Shown here in pieces: positions 4,210 through 10,377 of a stretch of 10,377 nt of DNA. The stretch's first letter is position 1; every line of letters starts with the position of its first letter. Origin of the DNA: Mycobacterium sp. (GTDB taxonomy: Bacteria; Actinomycetota; Actinomycetes; Mycobacteriales; Mycobacteriaceae); assembly GCA_029256565.1 (NCBI GenBank), contig JAQSXQ010000024.1:1-10377 (forward strand), in the 5' to 3' direction. Below the pieces are notes generated by a model. That model was not told the origin of the DNA and did not search any database. It was given only the letters and a program-made list of their open reading frames with translations. Made by a program: the position numbers and the translations under genes.

Positions 4210-7125
4210 TCACCCATCCTGACTCGGCGGTCCGGCAGGTCGCGCGGCTGCGCGACGTCGACGAGGGCGACTGGTCGAGACCAACACGGGCTCGTCGTCC
4301 TCGTCATCCTCATCGTCGTCGTCGTCCGAGTCGTCGTCGTCGGTGTCGTCGTCCTCGTCGTCATCCGAGTCGTCGTCGTCCTCGTCATCGGAGTCGTCGT
4401 CGGAGATGACCTCGATGTCGTCGTCGTCCTCGTCATCGTCGTCTTCGTCGTCATCGAGGTCGTCGTCGTCGGAGTCGTCCTCGTCGGAGTCGTCGGAGTC
4501 GTCGTCGGTGTCGTCCTCGTCGGTGTCGTCCTCGATGTCTTCGTCGACGGCTTCGTCCACGACCTCGCCGACGACGCCCTCTGCGGCGACGTCATCGCCT
4601 TCGAGTTCGATGACGTCCTCGTCGGTCTCGTCGTCACCGCGGCCGTTCGCCGCCGCCATCGCCTTGAACATCGGGTGCTCGCCCACGGCGTGCGGGGGAA
4701 CCTTCGCGACCGGCACTTCCTCGGTGCGTCCGCCCTTCTTGCCCCGCTTGCCACGCCGACCTGCGCCGGGCTCGGACTTGCGTCCCTGGCTCGACGGAGC
4801 GCCGGAGTCGACCGGATCACCGTGCAGCATGATCCCGCGGCCTGCGCAGTGCGAGCAGGTCGTGGAGAACGCCTCGATGAGGCCGGTACCCAGCTTCTTG
4901 CGGGTCAGCTGCACCAGGCCGAGCGAGGTCACCTCGGACACCTGGTGGCGCGTGCGGTCCCGCGAGAGCGCCTCGGTGAGCCGGCGCAGCACCAGATCCC
5001 GGTTGGACTCCAGCACCATGTCGATGAAGTCGATGACGATGATTCCGCCGATGTCGCGCAGCCGCAGCTGGCGGACGGTCTCCTCGGCGGCCTCGAGGTT
5101 GTTGCGCGTCACGGTCTGCTCGAGGTTTCCGCCCGAGCCGGTGAACTTGCCGGTGTTGACGTCGACGACGGTCATCGCCTCGGTGCGATCGATGACCAGC
5201 GTGCCGCCCGACGGCAGCCACACCTTGCGGTCCATCGCCTTGACCAACTGTTCGTCGATGCGGTGGACGGCGAAGACGTCGGGACCATCGGGCTGGGCCG
5301 GCTCGTACCGCGTCATCCGCGGCAGGAGTTCCGGCGCGACCGAGGTCACGTAGTCGTTGATCGTGTTCCACGCGTCGTCACCGGAGACGATCAGCCCGGA
5401 GAAGTCCTCGTTGAACAGATCGCGGATGACCTTGACCAGGACGTCGGGCTCCTCGTAGAGCGCGACCGCGGCACCGGCGGCCTTGCCGGTGATCTCGGTG
5501 GCCTTCGCCTCGATCTGCTTCCAGCGCTCCTGCAGCCGGTCGACGTCGGAGCGGATGTCCTCTTCCTTCACGCCCTCGGACGCCGTGCGGATGATGACGC
5601 CGGCGTCTGAGGGCACCACCTCGCGCAGGATCTCCTTCAGGCGCTGCCGTTCGGTGTCGGGGAGCTTGCGGCTGATGCCGGTGGACGACGCCCCCGGCAC
5701 GTAGACCAGGTAGCGACCGGCCAGCGACAGCTGGGTGGTGAGGCGGGCGCCCTTGTGTCCGACGGGATCCTTGCTCACCTGGACGACGACGTAGTCGCCC
5801 GGCTTGAGTGCCTGCTCGATCTTGCGCTGCGCACCGCCGAGGCCCGCGGCCTCCCAGTTCACCTCACCGGCGTAGAGCACGCCGTTGCGGCCGCGGCCGA
5901 TGTCGACGAATGCCGCCTCCATCGAGGGCAGGACGTTCTGCACGATGCCGAGGTAGACGTTGCCGACGAGCGACGCGGAACCCGCGGAGGTCACGAAGTG
6001 CTCGACCACCACGCCGTCCTCGAGGACCGCGATCTGCGTGTAGCGGGCGCCTTCGTGCGGCGGTTCCGTCCGGACCTTGTCGCGCACGACCATCACTCGT
6101 TCGACGGCCTCGCGGCGGGCGAGGAATTCCGCCTCGCTCAGGATCGGCGGACGGCGTCGCCCCGCGTCGCGGCCGTCGCGCCGGCGCTGACGCTTGGCCT
6201 CGAGCCGCGTGGAGCCGCTGATGCCCTGGATCTCGTCGGACTTGTTCGACTTCTCCGGGCGTTCCGACCGTTCCCGCGGTGCGCGCTCGTGCACGACGGT
6301 GTTCGGCGGGTCGTCGGTCGAGGTGGCGTCGTCGCCGTCGCCTGCCCCCGACTTGCGCCTGCGGCGGCGCCGCCTGCGACGGGTAGCGCCCTCGCCGCCT
6401 GCGTTTTCGTCGTCGGCGCCGTCCTCGTCATCGGAGTCGTCGTCGGAGTCACCGTCGTCGGTCGACTCCTCGTCGGTGTCGTCGCCTGCGTCGTCGCTGC
6501 TCTGCTCACCGCGTCCACGGCCGCGGCCACGGCGTCCGCGCCGACGGCGGCGGTTGGCGGGTCGGTCGTCGGCCGAATCGTCGTCGGTGTCGGCGTCGGC
6601 GTCGACGGCCGCATCGTCGGAGTCGGTGTCGTCGTCATCGTCGGACTCGTCCACGTCGTCGACGTCGTCATCGTCGTCGTCCACGGGTTGAGCCGGTCGC
6701 GGTGCCACGAACAGCGGAGGCGCGACGAACAGCGGGCGATAGTCGACTGCCTGGTTGGAGGCATCCGGCGTGGCGCGCGGCAGTTCCGGTTCCGGCTCCT
6801 CCACGTAGGAGAACGGGGAGAGGACACCGCGCGGCGGCGGTGCCGCCTCGGGCTCGGGTTCGGGTTCGGGTTCGGGCTCGGCAGCCTCGGGCTCGGCAGC
6901 GGCCGGTTCGACCTCGGGCTCGGCAGCGGCCGGTTCGGCCGCTGCTTCGGGCTCGGCCGCTACGGGGGCTTCGTCACCCTCGACAGCTTCGGCGTCACCG
7001 GTTCGATCCGGGTCGGCGACGGCAGCAGTGTCGTCGCCGGGACCGGCGTCGGTCAGCGGCGCAGGCGGCTGCTGGTCCTGCTGGATGTCTTCTGGCTGGT
7101 CTTGGGTAGGCGCATCCTGGGCCAC
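4210..7125 (-). CDS. rne: Ribonuclease E/G with long disordered arms
   Basis: RNase E is the main endoribonuclease of mycobacterial mRNA decay and rRNA maturation and a likely degradosome scaffold. The protein has 971 residues. The core, about 340-765, holds an S1 domain (about 385-473, with GNVYLGIVQNVLPSMEAAFVDIG), the catalytic VDVNTGKFTG (Asp655, Asn657) and VIDFIDM (Asp699), and the zinc-link CSHC at 757-760. These match the E. coli residues D303, N305, D346 and C404/C407. Residues 1-340 are low-complexity: Ala-Glu-Pro repeats (56-95), acidic runs (148-187, 210-240) and Arg blocks (192-206, 249-258). The tail 829-946 is almost all Asp, Glu, Ser and Thr, ending in an Arg-rich patch. GTG 7125 follows GAGGAG (7136-7131) and an in-frame stop, which settles the start. 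Cytoplasmic; no signal peptide or membrane segment. Confidence 0.98.
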   Translation of the reverse strand: MAQDAPTQDQPEDIQQDQQPPAPLTDAGPGDDTAAVADPDRTGDAEAVEGDEAPVAAEPEAAAEPAAAEPEVEPAAAEPEAAEPEPEPEPEPEAAPPPRGVLSPFSYVEEPEPELPRATPDASNQAVDYRPLFVAPPLFVAPRPAQPVDDDDDDVDDVDESDDDDDTDSDDAAVDADADTDDDSADDRPANRRRRRGRRGRGRGRGEQSSDDAGDDTDEESTDDGDSDDDSDDEDGADDENAGGEGATRRRRRRRRRKSGAGDGDDATSTDDPPNTVVHERAPRERSERPEKSNKSDEIQGISGSTRLEAKRQRRRDGRDAGRRRPPILSEAEFLARREAVERVMVVRDKVRTEPPHEGARYTQIAVLEDGVVVEHFVTSAGSASLVGNVYLGIVQNVLPSMEAAFVDIGRGRNGVLYAGEVNWEAAGLGGAQRKIEQALKPGDYVVVQVSKDPVGHKGARLTTQLSLAGRYLVYVPGASSTGISRKLPDTERQRLKEILREVVPSDAGVIIRTASEGVKEEDIRSDVDRLQERWKQIEAKATEITGKAAGAAVALYEEPDVLVKVIRDLFNEDFSGLIVSGDDAWNTINDYVTSVAPELLPRMTRYEPAQPDGPDVFAVHRIDEQLVKAMDRKVWLPSGGTLVIDRTEAMTVVDVNTGKFTGSGGNLEQTVTRNNLEAAEETVRQLRLRDIGGIIVIDFIDMVLESNRDLVLRRLTEALSRDRTRHQVSEVTSLGLVQLTRKKLGTGLIEAFSTTCSHCAGRGIMLHGDPVDSGAPSSQGRKSEPGAGRRGKRGKKGGRTEEVPVAKVPPHAVGEHPMFKAMAAANGRGDDETDEDVIELEGDDVAAEGVVGEVVDEAVDEDIEDDTDEDDTDDDSDDSDEDDSDDDDLDDDEDDDDEDDDDIEVISDDDSDDEDDDDSDDDEDDDTDDDDSDDDDDEDDEDDEPVLVSTSRPRRRRAAARPAGPPSQDG
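4288..4641 (-). repeat. GAC/GAG-rich low-complexity tract coding the RNase E acidic tail
   Basis: For about 350 bases the coding strand is an irregular trinucleotide array of GAC, GAG, GAT and TCG-type codons, coding the Asp/Glu/Ser tail at residues 829-946. It is maintained in frame and is part of rne. Such tracts can slip in replication, so length differences between strains, or assembly errors, are to be expected here. Confidence 0.85.
6841..6960 (-). repeat. Tandem repeats coding Ala-Glu-Pro units in RNase E
   Basis: A 26-base segment occurs twice exactly (6885-6910 and 6912-6937, period 27). Next to it a 6-base unit of the type GGTTCG/GGCTCG is repeated about five times (6851-6880). Both are in frame and code the AEPE and (EP)n stretch at residues 56-95. 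Recent tandem duplication within the disordered arm is the simplest explanation. Confidence 0.85.
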
Positions 7126-7365
7126 GTATTCTCCTCAGCCCCCGGGCGCGTCGTATCGACGCGGCCACGCGAGGGCTTCCGCTATGGGCTCGAGGGGTTC
7201 CCCGAGCTTGTATGGTCTCGCTCCGAGCGACTCCGGGTGGAGCCCTCAGTGCCTGGCTGAATGATGGCTGGACGGTCGGCGCCGCACATGACCTTCGGGG
7301 TCACGTGGTCGCGCACGTCTAAGTCTTCATCCGGGCTTCCGCTTCTGGTATGAAGCCGGTCACCC
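7126..7365 (-). promoter_or_regulatory. Long structured 5' leader of rne
   Basis: The stretch between rne and ndk has no supported gene. Within the predicted leader of about 240 nt I see these hairpins. GGCTTC or GCTTC (7334-7339 or 7341-7345) pair alternatively with GAAGCC (7352-7357) near the 5' end. A 9-bp stem at 7285-7293 with 7299-7307 has one G-U pair and a 5-nt loop. A 5-bp stem with a 3-nt loop lies at 7218-7230. A bulged stem of 4 + 4 bp lies at 7188-7207. A perfect 7-bp stem with an ATA loop lies at 7147-7163 and ends 10 nt before the GAGGAG ribosome site. In E. coli RNase E controls its own mRNA through 5' leader hairpins; a parallel here is inference. Confidence 0.6.
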
Positions 7366-7371
7366 GAGGCC

Positions 7372-7400
7372 AGTATCCCACACCATCGCGGTGTTTCCGA
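7372..7400 (-). promoter_or_regulatory. Candidate rne promoter
   Basis: On the minus strand GATACT (7377 to 7372) resembles a SigA -10. The -35 position at 17-base spacing reads TCGGAA (7400 to 7395), a poor match, which is common in mycobacteria. The spacer holds a small dyad, CACC (7381-7384) and GGTG (7390-7393). Transcription would start near 7365. Confidence 0.45.
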
Positions 7401-7414
7401 CGAGGTGCCGTCGG
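7397..7414 (-). terminator. Terminator-like hairpin after ndk
   Basis: CCGACG and CGTCGG form a perfect 6-bp stem with a 6-base loop, 15 bases beyond the ndk stop. There is no U-run, as is usual for putative mycobacterial terminators. It would end the valS-folC-DUF4233-ndk transcript, although it overlaps the -35 region of the candidate rne promoter, so it might instead be a regulatory dyad. Confidence 0.4.
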
Positions 7415-7429
7415 CGGGGGGCCAGACAG

Positions 7430-7840
7430 CTAACGCCCGGGGAACCAGAGTTCGATTTCGCGGGCCGCCGATTCGGGCGAATCCGAGCCGTGCACCAGGT
7501 TGTCCTGGGTGACCAAGGCCAGGTCACCGCGGATCGTGCCCGGGGCAGCCTTCTCCACTGGATCGGTGCCGCCCGCGATCTGCCGGAACGCGGCAACGGC
7601 GCGGGGGCCCTCGACGATTGCGGCCACGACCGGCCCCGAGGTGATGAATTCCAGAAGCGACGGGAAGAACGGCTTGTCCTCGTGCTCCGCGTAGTGCGCC
7701 CGGGCCAATGCGTCGTCGACCGTCTTGAGTTCGAGGGCCGCGAGCGTCAGCCCCTTGCGCTCGATCCTGCTCAGAATCTCGCCGACGAGCAGTCGCTTGA
7801 CGCCATCGGGCTTCACCAAAATCAGAGTCTGTTCAGTCAC
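7430..7840 (-). CDS. ndk: Nucleoside diphosphate kinase
   Basis: Ndk moves the gamma phosphate between nucleoside tri- and diphosphates by a ping-pong mechanism through a phosphohistidine, balancing NTP and dNTP pools. The 136-residue protein is the standard bacterial length. It has the N-terminal TLILVKPDGVKR, the YAEHEDKPFFPSLLEFITSGP segment at about 50-70, and the active-site signature NLVHGSDS at 114-121 with catalytic His117. It closely follows M. tuberculosis NdkA as I recall it. The start is GTG at 7840, 16 bases after the DUF4233 stop and without a visible Shine-Dalgarno, so it is probably translated by coupling. It is the last gene of the valS-folC-DUF4233-ndk unit. Confidence 0.98.
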   Translation of the reverse strand: MTEQTLILVKPDGVKRLLVGEILSRIERKGLTLAALELKTVDDALARAHYAEHEDKPFFPSLLEFITSGPVVAAIVEGPRAVAAFRQIAGGTDPVEKAAPGTIRGDLALVTQDNLVHGSDSPESAAREIELWFPGR

Positions 7841-7856
7841 GGCGACAGCGTACCGG

Positions 7857-8255
7857 TCAGCCGGGCGGATCCTGCTGCCCAGGCAACTGGCCCCGGTCCT
7901 GTCGACGCTTGACCTCGGCGCGCAGGTAGGCGATCAACGCCCACACCGCTGCGAACACGACGCCGATGAATCCGACCGCGGGGTGGACGAGTGCGCCCGC
8001 GATCACCACCACCTGCACGGCCAGGTTCGCCTTGAGCGCCCACGGCTTGCCCTGTACGCCTGCCAGAAAGATGAGCACGACGCTGAGGCCGATGAGGTAG
8101 CCCCCGGACGTCCACGTGAGACCGCCGTTGGCCACGCTCACGACGGGCAGGGCGAGCAGCACGACGATCGCCTCGAGGACGAGGGTGCCGGCCATCACCC
8201 CGCGGAAGCTCTTCCACGGGTCCGGCGGGGCCGGCGGTGGGTCGAGAGACGTCAT
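7857..8255 (-). CDS. DUF4233 small integral membrane protein
   Basis: The 132-residue protein has a short proline-rich N-terminus (DPPPAPPDPWKSFRG) and then four predicted membrane segments at about 18-41, 50-69, 72-91 and 93-112. It ends in a charged, cytoplasm-like tail AEVKRRQDRGQLPGQQDPPG. Length, topology and its place between folC and ndk match the actinobacterial DUF4233 family (Rv2446c in M. tuberculosis). No enzymatic or transport motif is visible and the function is unknown. The ATG at 8255 overlaps the folC stop as ATGA, so the two are translationally coupled. The family's constant position beside folC suggests a link to folate or nucleotide metabolism, but that is only inference from context. 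Confidence 0.9.
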   Translation of the reverse strand: MTSLDPPPAPPDPWKSFRGVMAGTLVLEAIVVLLALPVVSVANGGLTWTSGGYLIGLSVVLIFLAGVQGKPWALKANLAVQVVVIAGALVHPAVGFIGVVFAAVWALIAYLRAEVKRRQDRGQLPGQQDPPG

Positions 8256-9655
8256 CGTGGATCCCGTCCGAACAGCGTGCGGGCGGCGCCCGCGGTGACG
8301 ACCGAGCCGGTGATGACCATGCCCGCTCCGGAGAACCCTGCGCCGTCGTCGCCGGCGTCCTCGACCATGGCGGTCGCCGTCTCGATGGCGTCGGGCAACG
8401 TGGAGGCGATCACGACCCGCTCCTGACCGAACCGCTCCTCGGCCCGCATCGCCAGTGCCTCGACCTCCATGGCCCGCGGCGATCCGTTGTGGGTCACGAT
8501 CAGCACGTCGAACGCGGGCTCGAGCGCGGCGAGGATGCCGTCGACGTCCTTGTCGGCCATCACCGACACCACGCCGACGAGGTACCGGAAGTCGAACTCC
8601 TGCTCGAGTGCCGCGGCCAGGGCGGCGGCGCCCGCGGGGTTGTGCGCGGCGTCGATGAAGACCGTCGGCGCGCTGCGCATCCGTTCCAGCCGCCCCGGGC
8701 TGGTCGCGTTCGCGAAGCCCGCGCGCACCGCGTCGACGTCGAGCTGACGGCCTGCGCCCGCGCCGAAGAACGCCTCGACGGCCGCGAGCGCGACGACCGC
8801 ATTGTGGGCCTGATGCTCGCCGTGCAGCGGAAGGAAGATCTCGGAGTAGACGCCACCGAGACCCTGTAGCTCCAGCACCTGTCCCCCGATCGCGACCTCG
8901 CGACTGAGTACGGCAAACTCGGAGTCCTCCCGCGCCACGGCGGCGTCGGTCCGAACTGCCTGCGCCAGTAGGACTTCCATCGCCTCGGGTACCTGCTGGC
9001 CGATCACCGCCACGGTGTCGGTCGGGACGAGGTCATCCTTCGCCTTGACGATGATCCCGGCCTTCTCCGCGGCGATCTCCGCGATCGTGTCGCCGAGGTA
9101 GTCCGCGTGGTCGATGCCGATCGGGGTGATGACGGCGACCGGCGCGTCGACCACGTTGGTCGCGTCCCAGCGGCCGCCGAGGCCGACCTCGACGACGGCG
9201 ACGTCGACCGGTGCGTCGGCGAAGGCGCTGAACGCCATCGCGGTCAGCACCTCGAACTTGCTCATCCGCGGGCCTCCGTCGGCCTCGGACTGCCGGTCGA
9301 CCAGTTCCACGAACGGCTCGATCTCGCGGTAGGTCTCGACGTAGGCCGCCGGCGAGAGCGGCTCACCGTCGATCGCGATGCGCTCGACCGCGGACTGCAG
9401 GTGCGGGCTGGTGGTGCGGCCCGTCCTGCGGTGCAACGCCATCAGCAGTGCGTCGATGAGCCGTACCACCGAGGTCTTGCCGTTCGTGCCGGCCACGTGG
9501 ATGCTCGGGTACGCCCGCTGCGGCGAACCGAGCAGTTCGAGCAGCGCGCTGATCCGCCCGAGGCTGGGCTCGATCTTCGTCTCCGGCCAGCGTTGATCGA
9601 GCAGGTGCTCGACCTGCAGCAGCGATGCGATCTCGTCGGGCGTCGGCTCGCTCAT
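8252..9655 (-). CDS. folC: Folylpolyglutamate synthase / dihydrofolate synthase
   Basis: FolC joins L-glutamate to dihydropteroate or to folates with ATP, making and retaining cellular folates. The 467-residue protein is a Mur-ligase-type enzyme. It shows the P-loop HVAGTNGKTSV at 53-63, the TSPHL motif at 82-86, EVGLGGRWDATN at 156-167, ITPIGIDHADYLG at 176-188, AAEKAGI at 195-201 with the lysine usually carbamylated, HGEHQAHNA at 278-286 and DAAHNP at 335-340 opening the C-terminal glutamate domain. Whether it has both activities cannot be told from sequence alone. Start ATG 9655 shares ATGA with the valS stop, and its own stop shares ATGA with the DUF4233 start. No Shine-Dalgarno is seen, which fits coupled translation. 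Confidence 0.97.
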   Translation of the reverse strand: MSEPTPDEIASLLQVEHLLDQRWPETKIEPSLGRISALLELLGSPQRAYPSIHVAGTNGKTSVVRLIDALLMALHRRTGRTTSPHLQSAVERIAIDGEPLSPAAYVETYREIEPFVELVDRQSEADGGPRMSKFEVLTAMAFSAFADAPVDVAVVEVGLGGRWDATNVVDAPVAVITPIGIDHADYLGDTIAEIAAEKAGIIVKAKDDLVPTDTVAVIGQQVPEAMEVLLAQAVRTDAAVAREDSEFAVLSREVAIGGQVLELQGLGGVYSEIFLPLHGEHQAHNAVVALAAVEAFFGAGAGRQLDVDAVRAGFANATSPGRLERMRSAPTVFIDAAHNPAGAAALAAALEQEFDFRYLVGVVSVMADKDVDGILAALEPAFDVLIVTHNGSPRAMEVEALAMRAEERFGQERVVIASTLPDAIETATAMVEDAGDDGAGFSGAGMVITGSVVTAGAARTLFGRDPR

Positions 9656-10377
9656 CGCAGACCGTCGAGGCGACCCGAAATGCGTTCGACCTCTTCTGCG
9701 GCCAATTGCCTACGGGCGCGGATCTTCTCGACGACGGGCTCGGGCGCCTTGGCCAGGAAGGCCTCGTTGCCGAGCTTCGCCGTCGTCTGCGCCAGTTCCT
9801 TCTCCGCGGCCGCCAGGTCCTTCTCGAGCCTGCGTCGCTCGGCGGCGACGTCGACGGTGCCGGAGGTGTCGAGTTCGACGGCCACCGTGCCGCGGGTCAG
9901 ACGGACCTCGACCGATGCCGACGGCGTGAACCCGTCCTCGGGTTCGGTCAGCCAGGCCAGCGCCGCGACGGCGGGCACCTGGGTGTCCAGATCGGCGTCG
10001 CCGATGCCGACGAGCCGGGCGGGCACCCGCTGGCGGTCGTTGAGTCCCTGGTCGCTGCGGAACCGGCGCACCTCGGTCACCAACTTCTGCATGTCGGCGA
10101 TCCGTTGCGCGGCAACCGTGTCCAGCACCACGCCGGACGCGGCGGGCCAGTCGGCGATCACCAGCGACTCACCGCCGGTCAGCGTCTTCCACAGCGTCTC
10201 GGTCACGAACGGCATCACCGGATGCAGCAGCTTGAGCAGGGCGTCGAGCACGGCGGCCAGCACGGCATTCGTCGGGCCGTCGGGATCGGAGGCGAGTTGC
10301 ACCTTCGCCAGCTCGAGGTACCAGTCGCAGAACTCGTCCCACGCGAAGTGATACAGCGACTCGCACGCCCTGCTGAA
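9652..10377 (-). CDS. valS: Valyl-tRNA synthetase, C-terminal part (cut by window edge)
   Basis: ValRS charges tRNA-Val. Only the last 241 residues are present; the reading frame runs to the window edge in phase, opening FSRACESLYHFAWDEF. That is the helical anticodon-binding domain typical of ValRS, continuing through HPVMPFVTETLWKTL. The end (about the last 70 residues, from VAAERRRLEKDLAAAEKELAQ) is a heptad-rich coiled coil, the Val-tRNA synthetase C-terminal arm that contacts the tRNA. The catalytic HIGH and KMSKS motifs lie outside the window. It heads the unit whose folC start overlaps this stop by 4 bases. The GTG at 10302 is an internal Val codon, not a start. Confidence 0.97.
   Translation of the reverse strand, partial: FSRACESLYHFAWDEFCDWYLELAKVQLASDPDGPTNAVLAAVLDALLKLLHPVMPFVTETLWKTLTGGESLVIADWPAASGVVLDTVAAQRIADMQKLVTEVRRFRSDQGLNDRQRVPARLVGIGDADLDTQVPAVAALAWLTEPEDGFTPSASVEVRLTRGTVAVELDTSGTVDVAAERRRLEKDLAAAEKELAQTTAKLGNEAFLAKAPEPVVEKIRARRQLAAEEVERISGRLDGLR

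Noticed and set aside
4288..4641. Trinucleotide array as a CRISPR or mobile-element repeat
   Set aside because: It has no spacer-repeat periodicity, remains in frame, and codes the acidic tail of RNase E.
4343..5353. Plus-strand frame starting with a poly-serine run
   Set aside because: The serine run is the complement of the rne acidic-tail codons, so it is a shadow frame rather than a gene.
5755..7260. Open plus-strand frame of 501 codons antisense to rne
   Set aside because: It mirrors the codon pattern of the well-supported rne gene in GC-rich DNA, has a low-complexity Val/Gly/Arg composition, no recognisable domain, and no fitting ribosome site.
10302..10302. GTG at 10302 as the start of a separate small gene
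   Set aside because: The frame continues upstream to the window edge with clear ValRS sequence, so this is an internal valine codon.
9107..10351. 414-codon plus-strand frame across folC and valS
   Set aside because: It is antisense to folC and valS, and its composition is a by-product of their GC-rich third positions.
1..10377. Hidden defence, toxin-antitoxin or secondary-metabolite system
   Set aside because: Every sizeable stretch is explained by core housekeeping genes; apart from the left-edge regulator there is no accessory content.

Overview
The window is high-GC, dense and almost entirely bacterial chromosome core. Its gene content and order (valS, folC, a DUF4233 membrane gene, ndk, rne, rplU, rpmA, obg, proB, all on the minus strand) match the conserved block of mycobacteria. 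The proteins read as Mycobacteriaceae: a very long RNase E with a disordered N-terminal arm, an Ndk with the NLVHGSDS active site, and an Obg with a C-terminal OCT domain. A fast-growing Mycolicibacterium-type genome is the best guess, but the species cannot be fixed from this window.

Layout from right to left, in the direction of transcription. (i) valS (3' end only), folC, the DUF4233 gene and ndk form a tightly coupled unit, with ATGA overlaps at the first two junctions and a 16-nt gap at the third. (ii) A 304-base non-coding stretch holds a terminator-like hairpin after ndk, a candidate rne promoter and a leader of about 240 nt with several hairpins ending just before the rne Shine-Dalgarno. 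rne follows: a catalytic core between two very low-complexity acidic and Arg-rich arms. (iii) A 183-base gap holds a good sigma-A-type promoter and a leader of about 125 nt for rplU-rpmA. The 93-base rpmA-obg gap contains a perfect 12-bp inverted repeat, and obg overlaps proB by the 4 bases GTGA. (iv) At the left edge a TetR/EthR-like regulator runs on the plus strand and converges on proB; both stop codons lie in one CTAG. Upstream of it are two overlapping palindromes inside a candidate divergent promoter that points out of the window.

Together the genes cover translation (ValRS, L21, L27, the ribosome-assembly GTPase Obg), RNA turnover (RNase E), nucleotide balance (Ndk), folate polyglutamylation (FolC) and the first step of proline synthesis (ProB). 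I see no mobile element, CRISPR array, tRNA or rRNA gene, or defence system. The least routine parts are the left-edge regulator and operator, and the structured non-coding leaders of rne, rplU and obg.
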